A DNA stretch of 64,000 nt from positions 101,523 through 165,522 of the forward strand of contig JACEEZ010018574.1 of NCBI GenBank assembly GCA_016584305.1, given 5' to 3'. The DNA comes from Chionoecetes opilio. Taxonomy: Eukaryota > Arthropoda > Malacostraca > Decapoda > Majidae. Below are positions 55,084-64,000 of the stretch, one piece after another. Both the position numbers and the translations under genes were made by a program. Position 1 is the stretch's first letter. Each line of letters opens with the position of its first letter. A model generated the notes under the pieces. It was not told where the DNA came from and made no database searches. It was given only the letters and a program-made list of their open reading frames with translations.

Positions 55084-55177
55084 GTTGCATGTCCGCCACC
55101 CGACCCCGCTTGCTTCACTCCGCCTACCCACTGGGGTAGGGGATGCGCGCTCTAGTGTATAACTCTGTGGGCTTGAC

Positions 55178-55429
55178 CCACCGATAACCTAACCTAAACA
55201 AATCTAACCGGAAAATCTTAAGAACAAGGGCTCCACGCTAAGCTGACCCAAATGTTGACTTTACGTATTATACTTACTGTCCTTAACACATCTGTTTAGA
55301 TTTTAATGAGTGCCGATCTTTACTTTGCCTACATGGCCGATATTAAATTTCAGGCTCTTGAGGATATTTAACTAAGGATATACTTTTAGGATATTTTTCC
55401 CAAGTTTTGAGAAGTGCGCCCCCGTCCGC
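55178..55429. other. spacer, nothing recognised
   Basis: Short stretch with AACCTAACC at its start; no gene. Confidence 0.4.
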
Positions 55430-55625
55430 TAGGTTAGGTTAGGTTAGTGCACAGCACGGGGGGGGGGGGTCGAGGGTGGCCAAAGCCCCCCCCCGTTAGG
55501 TTAGAGAAGGTTAGGTTAGGCCAGGTTAGGTTAGGGCAGGTTAGGTTAGGTTAGGGCAGGTTAGGTTAGGTTAGGGCAGGTTAGGTTAGGTTAGTGCACA
55601 GCATGGGGGGGGGGGGGTCGAGGAG
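55430..55625. repeat. interstitial (TTAGG)-like array
   Basis: GGTTAGGTTAGG units with regular AGGGC interruptions, bracketed by two copies of GGTTAGTGCACAGCA plus a G run (55444 and 55584). This is the cleanest TTAGG stretch in the window. Confidence 0.88.
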
Positions 55626-55666
55626 GGGTGCTAGGTTTGGTCTGTAGAGTTTTGTCATCTTTAGAA

Positions 55667-55949
55667 TAAAGGCTCAACCTCCTATCTTCTTCTTCTTCTT
55701 ATAGCCAACAAGCTTGGGGACATGGTGAAAACCGGGTTTTTTGGGTGGGGGAACACACATATAAGGGAAATATGACCCCGATAAAGTCTATGAACTAGGG
55801 AAATTTCCCTAGTTTAGGGATTTGTTGTGGGGGGCCATCATATTTCCCTTATGTGTGTGCTCCCCCACCCAAAAACCCCGGTTTCCCACCATGTCCCCAA
55901 GCTTGTTGGCTATAAGAAGAAGAAGAAGAAGATAGGAGGTGGAGCCTTT
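55667..55949. mobile_element. 283-bp foldback, module family
   Basis: Arms contain CTCCTATCTTCTTCTTCTTC, ATAGCCAACAAGCTTGGGGA, GTGGGGGAACACACAT and AAGGGAAATATGA, meeting at the perfect palindrome ACTAGGGAAATTTCCCTAGT (55794-55813). CAAGCTTGGGGACATGG and GGGTTTTTTGGGTGGGG link it to the modules at 51980 and 56180. Confidence 0.88.
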
Positions 55950-56079
55950 GTTCTTAAGATTGCCACCTAAACAAATCTAACCAAACCTAGCGGGGGTTTG
56001 GGGGGGTTCTCGACACTTCGGTCATTATTCTGTGAGGATTGTCAGGTACACACGTCTCTGGACTCAGAAGAAATGCAAT

Positions 56080-56295
56080 GAATTTTCCCTAGATCTAGGG
56101 AATTTTTTCAACACCCCTAACTCAAAAACTATGTGGTTGCTATGCATATTTTGTACCCCAGTCAAATATCCCGCATTCCCCCAGGTCCCCACGCTTGTTT
56201 TGTGGTAGTGGGAGAGTATGGGCAAACACTAGAATAATACCGGCGACTGTTCCAGTCCAGTTCTTGATCTCGTTATTACAGTACCCTATATAATA
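56080..56295 (-). repeat. palindromic module, copy B
   Basis: Opposite-strand counterpart of 51876-52110: CCCTAGATCTAGGG (56087-56100), CCCCAGGTCCCCACGCTTGT, GGGAGAGTATGGGCAAACAC, CGGCGACTGTTCC and AGTTCTTGATC with TATTACAG, the last shared with the 30068-30252 foldback. Confidence 0.8.
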
Positions 56296-56319
56296 ATGTA
56301 ATAATCTTTTGCTGACAGC

Positions 56320-56740
56320 TCTATGTAGTGTGCTGTCAGCCCTCTGTAGTGTGCTTGTGCTGTCAGCCCTTAGGGTGCTGTCAGTCCTATATAGTGTGCT
56401 GTCAGCCCTATGTAGTGTGCTGTCAGCCCTTAGGGTACTGTCAGTCCTATATAGTGTGCTGTCAGCTCTATGTAGTGTGCTGTCAGCCCTTAGGGTACTG
56501 TCAGTCCTATATAGTGTGCTGTCAGCCCTATGTAGCATGCTGTCAGCCCTATGTAGTGTGCTGTCAGCCTATTATAGTGTGCTGTCAGCCCTATGTAGTG
56601 TGCTGTCAGCCCTATGTAGTGTGCTGTCAGCCCTATGTATGGTGCTGACAGCTCTATGTAGTGTGCTGTCAACCTATGTAGGATGCTTACAGCTCTATGT
56701 AGGGTGTTGTAAAAGCCCTATGTAGGGTGCTGACAGCTGG
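56320..56740. repeat. 21-bp minisatellite (GTGCTGTCAGCCCTATGTAGT)
   Basis: About 20 units with CTATGTAGTGTGCTGTCAGC core and CTTAGGGTACTGTCAGTCC variants. A 63-base higher-order period (three unit types) repeats three times at about 56385-56530. Frames across it are by-products. Confidence 0.95.
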
Positions 56741-57140
56741 GGGGGTCATGACGGCTGACAGAGTTATGTGCCTTATTTAGTGACAAATGACAGTGGTTTG
56801 CAACACAAGTTCTTTTGATGACTGTTTAACCAAAATTTATTATGGAATGTTATTAAATATATCAACCTAAAAATATTAAGTGTATTTGCAACGTTTGCCC
56901 CTAATCTTTTGCCATATAGGAAATTTGGTTAATATTCCGTAGGAGTTGGCGGGGGAGTTCCGGAAACCAAAAATATAGCACTTTTTTCGTATAGTTATAA
57001 TAATTGCTAGGTTAGGTTAGGTTTAGGTTTGGTTAGGTTAGGTTAGGTTTGGGATAGGTTTTGTCGAGTTCTTTAGGTTAAATAAGCAAATCTGATGGTG
57101 CGCAATTGTCTGGTCCTGCAAAATATTTACCTCAAATTTA
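56741..57140. other. spacer with TTAGG-like stretch and foldback fragment
   Basis: 57008-57058 is GGTTAGGTTAGG-like; 57060-57115 (TTTTGTCGAG, AAATAAGCAAATCTGATGG, CTGGTCCTG) matches one arm of the foldback at 40060-40110. No gene. Confidence 0.6.
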
Positions 57141-57152
57141 CATATAGGAAGT

Positions 57153-58808
57153 CAATCAATCAATCAATCATTGGGGGCATACGCCGGGGGGCGCGTCGCC
57201 TCGCCCACCCTACGACGCCACTCCCGGGGGTCACCACGCGCGAGTTCCCATGCAGGCTCCTTTCCCATACCAAGCAGCTCTCGACAAGAAACATCAACTT
57301 GCCCCAGCCACGAGCCTGTGGGCGCCCCTTGGCCTCCTCCACGCCGGATTGTCTCTTACAGATACAACCCGATGGGAAGGATCGGTTTCAGGGTAGCGTG
57401 CCACATGCCCATATAGCCGAAGTTGGCGCTGACGGACTATGCAGGTAATAGGCCTCGATTCAGTCTCACGGTGCAATCGCTGATTTGACACGTAATCATC
57501 CCAGCGATACCCCATGATTCTGCGAAGACACTTATTACCAAAGCATTGATCGTCTCTTCAAGTCACTATTTAGTGTCCATGTCTCACAACCATAGAGTAA
57601 GACAGGGATCACAAGCGACTTGAAGATCCGGATCTTTGTCCTCCTGCACAGGTACCGACAACGCCAAATACTCCCGCTGAGCGAGTCCATAACACCGTGG
57701 GCTATGGCCAAATCCGTCGTAAGACTTCTTGACGTGACCCGCCGTCATTATGGACTGCGCTACCAAGGTATGTAAAACTTTCCAAGATCTCAATGTCCTC
57801 GCCACACGCATGAACAGACTGTATGCTTCATCTAGTAAGTCTCCAAATACCTGGCCTTGGTCTTGAGCCAGGAGACCTCAAGTCCCAAAGGCTTTGCCTC
57901 CTCGTGCAGCGCCTCGAGAGCCATCACCAGGACCTCCAGCGACTCAGCAAAGATTACTGCATCATCGGCAAAAACAAGATCAGTGATCTGGTGTTGCCGA
58001 CGGATGCTCCACAATCACTTTGATCTACAACCTGTCCAATACCCAGTCCATACAAGCGTTGAAAAGTGATGGGGCAAGGACGCACCCCTGCCTCACTCCT
58101 GTATTCACAGGAAAGAAGCTGGATACACCTGCCCCACACTTCACAGCACACTCAGTCCAGAATACAGACCAGTTATCAAACCAATAGTCCTTGCAGGAAT
58201 CCCTCGAAGTCGCAGAAGATCCCAGAGTGACTCACGATGCACTGAGTCAAACGCCTTCTTGAGATCAACATAGGCTGCAAGCATCCCCTGTCGAAACTCA
58301 CGTCGGCGTTCCACCAGGACACGAAGCGCTAGGATACGGTCCGTTGTTGACTTACCAGGCGTGAACCCAGACTGCTGAGGTCTCTGATGCTTCACCAGAT
58401 GACTGCGAATTCGTGTCAGCAATAGATGGGCAAGCACCTTGCCTGGTACGCTGAGCAGTGTAATACCGCGGTAATTGTTGCAGTCCTGACGGTCCCCTTT
58501 CCCTTTCCAGATAGGGACGACCAGCCCCCTTTTCCAGTCAGGAGGAATGGTACCTGATTGCCACACGGAAGTCAGGACAGCATGCAACCCGCGGATCATG
58601 GCCTCATCCCCAGCTTTGAGGAGCTCCGCACTGATATTACAAACACCAGCTGCCTTTTCACCCTTCAACTTTGCTACAGCCTCTCTGACTTCGTCAAGAG
58701 AGGGTGCGGTTTCGTCAATGGGAGGATCGGCATCCACTGCCTGTAACCCAGTGGTGTGAAGCTGCTCAGTTGGAGGGTCCACCGTGAACAACTGCCCAAA
58801 GTACTTCC
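57153..58808 (-). pseudogene. 5'-truncated RTE-like LINE, 12-bp TSD
   Basis: Identical CATATAGGAAGT at 57141-57152 and 58809-58820 bracket it. The minus strand reads most of a reverse transcriptase: a 216-codon frame (58791-58141) with GVCNISAELLKAGDEAM, YRGITLLSVPGKVLAHLL, QQSGFTPGKSTTDRI and YVDLKKAFDSVHRESLW. After frame changes come GVRQGCVLAP (about 58090), DLVFADDAVIFAESL with the catalytic FADD (57935-57985), YRWDDYVSNQRLH and RQLRLYGHVARYPETDPSH. The element ends in (TGAT)n (57153-57173), typical of short tandem 3' ends in the RTE group. Truncation at the 5' side and a few indels make it inactive. Being bracketed by a clear duplication it is fairly young. Confidence 0.9.
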
Positions 58809-58845
58809 CATATAGGAAGTAATGACAATCAAATCAACTACTCAA

Positions 58846-59400
58846 TGGACGGACATAAACTTTGCAATTTACCAATAAAAAATTTCCAAATTACTCGAGA
58901 AAAAGACTTGCGGGGGTTAATCATAAGCAACTATCTTAACCGCAGTAATCATTGTTCAGGAGTTGTTGAGAGGGCTAACAAATTAACTGGGTTCATATGG
59001 ATGACTTTCGAATATACGTCTGAAAGTCATTTATTAACTTTTCAATGCGATCTGTGTCCTCATTTTGAATATCACGTTCAGTTCTGGCCGCCCTACTACA
59101 GTATAGTAAAGATATAGACAAGCTGAAGAGAGTACAAAGAAAAGTTGCGAACATTTTTCCGCACCTGCGAAACAAGCCATACAAAGACGGATTGAAGGAA
59201 CTTAAGCTCTTCAGTTTCTCAAAAGTAGGTTAGGAGTAGACTTAAGTGAGTCTGTAATTTAAGTTAGAGTCTGTTTAAAGTGTTCCATGGCTTCGATAAT
59301 GTTAACATGAACAACTATTTAGATATTGATCGAACAAGCATGACTCGTAATAGTAGATACAGAACATTGGTCGGTAAATGTTTACACTAGGACCAGAATT
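58846..59400 (+). pseudogene. CR1/Jockey-like LINE ORF2 C-terminus
   Basis: Plus-strand reading: EKDLRGLIISNYLNRSNHCS, CPHFEYHVQFWPPYYS, DIDKLKRVQRKVANIFPHLR, NKPYKDGLKELKLFSFSK, then after a frameshift VFHGFDNVNMNNYLDIDRTS. This is the typical segment after the palm in CR1/Jockey-type elements ('RPHLEYxVQFWSPxYxKDIxxLExVQRR'). It is an older element than the RTE-like copy, which entered 26 bases upstream of it. The 3' end is not clear. Confidence 0.82.
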
Positions 59401-59980
59401 CTCTACACAATTGGGAATATGATTTATGTTTACCTTAATGGATTCGAAGAAACTTTCTCTCCATGAGTTTCCGTTGCAAATAACTACTTTTTGAGATTTC
59501 AAATGTTTTTAGTAGAAAGGAGAGTTTATAGGATTAAGAAAATGTACTAACCTAACCTCACTTTTAGACTCACTAACCTAACCTAATCTAACCCCACGTT
59601 TTAACCTCCTAACTAAAGCCAAATCCTCATTAATATGTGTCCGCGGCAGGGGAAGAACATAGGCGATGCAGGTCACAAGAGGGAGAAGAGTGAGGCGCAC
59701 GTAAACACTTGTCTCACTCCTCCTGGTTAAGATTCGTTTTATCGCCCCATGCCATACTCGCTTACACCTTATGAGGGACTAATCTTTTTTATACCGCTTC
59801 TACAAACCTTAAAACCCCTTTGGAAAAAAGGTTATTTTGGTCAAAATCAGGAAAAAAAAATGATTATAAGACAAAAGGGTGCAACTCCCCGCGCCATCAG
59901 CACGTCAGAGATTGCCCCCAAACCCTCCCTCAGTACAGCAGCCAGGCTAGGTTGGTTAGGTTTGGTTAAGTTAGAAGCTC
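59401..59980. other. spacer, no gene recognised
   Basis: 59545-59600 is CCTAACCT-like. 59694-59727 is a short inverted pair around GAGTGAG and CTCACTC. A 116-codon plus frame (59749-60099) crosses into low-quality sequence and has no recognised motif. Confidence 0.45.
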
Positions 59981-62524
59981 ATGCCCGCCCCCTGGTCCGA
60001 TCACTGCAACGAAGGGTAGAGTTTTTATTTTTTTTTTTATTTTTAAATTTTTATAAAAATAAAAACATTACATTCCCCTGGGCCACAGATACCTTCTAAA
60101 CCGTCAGTTTTCCTTAAAACGACACATGCCCCAGGTGGAAATCATGATTGGGAAAATATCTTTTCCTTTTTCCCTTTCCCTGTGGGATTCCAACCGCCCC
60201 CCATCACCAGTTTTTGCCCCCAAAGTTAAACAACGGGCGCATTTTACCATATACCAAGGGGGATGATTCCCTTGCCTAGCAGTTATGGTGATTTATGCTT
60301 TACATTGATAATTTTGAAGCCGGCTGAGAAGGGGGGTTTTATGGTTTTACATGGGGTGTTGCCTTGCCCATTTTCTTGAAAAAAAGAAATGGATAAATTT
60401 GAAATTTAATTACCCATTTGGTAAGCACGAGGGTGCCGGTCGAATGAACGCCAAAACCATGTTTAAAAATTTTAAATAGAAAGGGGAAACAAAATTTAAA
60501 ACGCCGGCCCTTTGCTGGTCTTTAGGGGCCATTTTGGGTTATTTACATAAATTTTTTGTGATTAGGTTTTTTTTTTTAAATTGATATTTTTTTTTTATTT
60601 TTTAATTTTTCAGGACTATTTTTTTTCAATCTGAATGGAGCAGCATCCCTTACATCCCCTTTGCCCCTTAAGTTTTCCTTCTGCCCCCCCTTTTAAAAGG
60701 GGGCCCTTCCTCATATTCAAAGCACCACCCTTTCTTGCAAACCCCTCTGTCTTTTCATTCTACTAAAGACCAAAAACCTAGGCTATGGTGCTACTTTTGA
60801 CCCGCGACCAAAATTTGTTTTTTCACTTGTAGAAATTTATTAATTTTTCCAAAAAAAATTTCATTGCTTTAACATCAATACATTCAGCCACAAGCACCCT
60901 TTTAGATAACTACCCCACGCAGGGGATCTTAGATCTCGATTTTCATTCTGTGCTCACGTGCACAGCAAGTTAGCTTTATTTGCATCACAAGTCCCTTTTT
61001 GTCTGCCTAGTGTTTTACAGCCCCCAAGACCCTACTATTTTTTTTTTACCTAATTCTATTTCTTAAAAGGTTTTTCTGTTGCCTAGACAAAACCAAAGGT
61101 TTCTAATTGATTACCTCACCCATTAGTGGGACCTATTTTAACAATTTTTTGGGAAACACATTTTTAAATTGCTAAGCCATTTAGAATAAACCTAAGGCAA
61201 TTAAAAGGGGGGCATCCGCTTTTTATCCGTATTCCGAATTTGGGAAATGGTAATTCGGTTGCGGAATGCGAAATTAAGATGCCTAAAAAATACGGAAGGG
61301 GAATTTGCGGAACGCCAAAATATTAAAGCGAAATGCAATAATTGCGGAAGGGGAAATGGGTTTGGGGAAATTTTGCGAAATTTATGATCCCTAAAAAAAA
61401 AGCAAAATTGGGGTTTGCGGACCCCAAAAAATTTTTGAAACCAGTCGCAAAATTTGTGACGATCCCCACCTTCAAAATGGCAAGTGCCCGGTGAACAAAG
61501 CCCCCACCAAATAGGGTGGAGACGACAGCTAACTGCCAATGAGCCCTGTTTTTTTCGTCCAAACACCCTCTTGGATTACGAGACCGCCCAAAACACTTTC
61601 TGAAAAGTGTGTTATATGCTTTGTGAAATTGTTTTAATGTTTTGGACGATTTTTATTTCGGCCCCCACCCAAATTGTTGGGTTTTTTTCGCAGAAAAAAA
61701 TCTTTTTTATGCGAGAAAAACGGGCTTTATACCGACCAAACAAGCATGTCCAAGCATCACTAGTAGTGTTGTAGTAGTGAGACCCGCCCACCAGTCAGTG
61801 CATTCTGGGGTTGGGGTTTAACGGTACGTCATACGTGGCCGTGTGTTTTATTACGAAATTACCACATATCTTTGTTGTGTTGTGAAGTCTAAAATTACAC
61901 AATTTAGACAAAAACACTGGTTACTGGGGTGGTTTTTGGGTTTTAAAACCCAACCCGGTCTATGTGTAAATAAAAGGGTTTATTTAATTTTATATAGGCT
62001 AAAAAATAGGCTATAAACGGTGTTTTGTAAAAAACGGCTTTTTGCTTCTTTTAATTTTTAATTTTAGTAATTTTAAAAATTTTCTTTTTTTTGCAGATTT
62101 TTCAATTTTTTAGCGTTTTGTAAAAGCAATTATATGAAATTATAAAGATTATAAACTAATAATAACTAATTTAACGATAATTATACATACCTGGTACGTA
62201 TGTTAGAAGTGGGGATTGTTCAGAAGTGACTTGGAGGCTCAGGGTGATTCCTCAGCACTCAGCCCCTCAGCCAAAGCCTGAGCGGAAGCAGTCAGGGGCC
62301 CGGAAACGGGGGGAGATATCTTCGGAAAAATTTTTTTTTTATAAGATTTTACATAAAAAAGTAAAAAACCCCCATTAAATTAAAGGCATTTTGAGACAAA
62401 GAAATATCATGAAAATTAAAATCATTTAAAAGCGTCGCAGTAAAAAATTTTTGGGCAACTTTTACCATGGATTTATCAATAAAAAGAATTTATTATTTTT
62501 CCCTTTAATATTTTGTTTTTGGTA
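59981..62524. other. low-quality, homopolymer-inflated tract without recognised gene
   Basis: Frequent runs of 4-10 identical bases and broken frames. A 121-codon minus-strand frame (61201-61566) covers a GCGAAAT-rich region and has no family I know. 62182-62203 has a small inverted pair (ACATAC and GTATGT). Old transposon remains are likely but not demonstrable. Confidence 0.45.
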
Positions 62525-63945
62525 AATGCGTAGTAGCGTGGCCACCGAGATGATAAGGCCCCGGTGGGTCGCCCTGACGTCACAATAAGGATACCCCCCG
62601 TCCCCTCCCGTACAAGTTTCCTCCTAAAATAAGTTACAGATAAAAGATATACTGTTATCTCGGGAAAAGTTTGTTTATAAATATCAATAAAAAAACCCTA
62701 AAAACACACAAAAAAATGCCCCTTATGAATTTTAAAAATATGCATAACTTAAACTCTTGCCATTTAATATTTTGCTCGCAAACATTTTAAATGGAGAATA
62801 TCAATAGAAGCGGAGTTTAATTAGCTTTCCATTGATATATTTAGTTTAGTGATAAATGAATTAGCGGCATGCATAAATTAGCGTTAACTAAATATAAAAA
62901 ATCATGAAATCGAGTAATTTCCTACCTAATATATGTTTATCAGTATAAAATATATACTGTTATCTTCGGAAATGTTTGTTCTATAATATTATCAAATAAA
63001 AAACCGTAAAACACACTAAAGAAATGCCATTATGAGACTTTTCAAGAAATATGCATGAACTTAAACTTTTCGCCATTTAATATTTTGTGAATTTTTTTTA
63101 CATGGAGAATATCAATAGAAGCGGAATTTAATTAGCTCTCCATTGATATACTTCCTTTTCTGATAAATGAATTAGAAAACCCTGCATAAATTAGCGTTAA
63201 CTAAATAAATAACCATGAAATCGAGTAAATTACCCGATTTCATGATGTTATTTATTTAGTTAACGCTAATTTATGCATGGTTCTAATCATTTATCAGAAA
63301 AGGAAATATATCAATGGAAAGCTAATTAAATTCCGCTTCTATTGATATCCTCCATGTAAAAAGTTTTTTTACAAAATATTAAATGGCGAAAAGTTTAAGT
63401 TCATGCATATTTCTTGAAAGTCTCATAATGGCATTTCTTCAGTGTGTTTTACGGTTTTTTATTGAAAAATATTATAGAACAAACATTTCCGAAGATAACA
63501 GTATATATTTTATACTGATAACATATATAGGTAGGAAATTACCCGATTTCATGATTTTTTATATATAGTTAACGCTAATTTATGCATGCCGCTAATTCAT
63601 TTATCACTAAACTAAATATATCAATGGAAAGCTAATTAAACTCCGCTTCTATTGATATTCTCCATTTAAAATGTTTGCGAGCAAAATATTAAATGGCGAA
63701 GAGTTTAAGTTAATGCATATTTCTTGAAAGTCTCATAATGGCATTTTCTTTGTGTGTTTTTGCAGTTTTTTATTTGATAATATTATAGAACAAACATTTC
63801 CGAAGATAACAGTATATTTTTATACTGATAAACATTATATAGGTAGGTAAACTTGTACGGAGAGAGGAGCGGGTGGTATCCTTATGGTGTGACGTCACGG
63901 GCGATCCACCAGGCCTTGTCTCTCGGTGGTCTCGGTAGTAGCCTA
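62525..63945. mobile_element. 1.42 kb palindrome made of two tandem dimers
   Basis: The axis is near 63228 (GAGTAAATTACCCGATTTCATGA region). Each arm holds two direct copies of a ~305-bp unit (GCGTTAACTAAATA, CATTTAATATTTTG, AATATCAATAGAAGCGGA, ACTGTTATCTTCGG), so the order is two forward then two reverse. Outer arms continue to GTGACGTCAC and CCACCGAGA (62530-62585 against 63890-63945). Arms agree at better than 90% outside the homopolymer-damaged left end. Confidence 0.88.
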
Positions 63946-64000
63946 CCTTGCAAAAATGAGCGTTAACTAAATAAATCGCCGGGCAGGCGCCTCTCTCTCT

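Larger units (their letters stand above)
52168..55169. mobile_element. 3.0 kb TIR element with 8-bp TSD, hosting two other transposons
   Basis: Ends CACAGAGTTATACACTAGAG at 52168 and its inverse ending 55169 (about 26 of 27 matched). Identical GGCTTGAC at 52160-52167 and 55170-55177. Inside: a direct duplication (52295-52660 and 53550-53890), a Harbinger-like MITE and a hAT element. An 8-bp duplication fits hAT or P superfamilies; the target GGCTTGAC is similar to the GC-rich P-element preference but this is only suggestive. No transposase of its own is recognised. Confidence 0.8.

Noticed and set aside
55430..55625. True telomere
   Set aside because: Array is short, interrupted and followed by many kilobases of other sequence on both sides.

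Overview
This looks like a repeat-saturated, gene-poor piece of an animal genome, most likely an arthropod and plausibly a decapod crustacean. That rests on the very high microsatellite load ((ACT)n, (AT)n, (AC)n, (AG)n, (GATA)n), on recurrent TTAGG/CCTAA blocks (the arthropod telomere unit used interstitially), and on the mix of LINE, hAT, piggyBac-like, Harbinger-like, pogo and foldback elements. There is no operon structure, rRNA, CRISPR array or convincing intact host gene. Nearly every long open frame is a by-product of a minisatellite; the frames that encode something recognisable are broken transposon proteins.

Layout. 1-8940 is one imperfect palindrome centred near 4600 (trinucleotide block, AT block, single-copy block, CA/GT block, then mirrored) and may be a fold-back long-read artefact. 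8941-14440 holds a decayed LINE reverse transcriptase and a 2 kb GT/GGT minisatellite. 14440-26215 is framed by two opposite copies of a composite retroposon (minisatellite, CT tract, GT tract, tRNA-like head, LINE 3' coding tail). The left copy is split by another LINE; between the copies lie TTAA-flanked MITEs, a foldback with its own empty-site relic, a 24-bp minisatellite and a 0.8 kb nested foldback. 26.4-33.1 kb holds SINE, hAT and foldback insertions and a TTAGG-like palindrome carrying nested insertions.

34.0-35.5 kb is a TTAA-bounded piggyBac-like element. 36.6-38.7 kb is a LINE split by a 1.1 kb TIR element. 39.1-45.2 kb is bounded by inverted CCCAGCAAACA ends and contains foldbacks and a (GATA)n-bearing hAT element. 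45.0-45.9 kb encodes an unrecognised protein with a Cys-rich CXC-like tail. 48.0-50.3 kb is a pogo/Tigger transposase pseudogene. 52.2-55.2 kb is a stacked insertion: an element with 8-bp target duplications containing a Harbinger-like MITE and a hAT element with a readable hATC domain. 57.1-59.4 kb is an RTE-like LINE (12-bp target duplication) lying just upstream of an older CR1/Jockey-like LINE tail. 62.5-63.9 kb is a palindrome of two tandem dimers.

Three tracts (about 15.2-18.3, 46.1-51.3 and 59.9-62.8 kb) have inflated homopolymers and look unpolished; frameshifts there should not be read as biology without checking. The most promising undescribed material is a family of modular self-complementary repeats (near 29-31, 36, 52, 55.7 and 56.2 kb) and several elements whose ends and target duplications can be read directly. 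All coordinates of repeat blocks are by eye.
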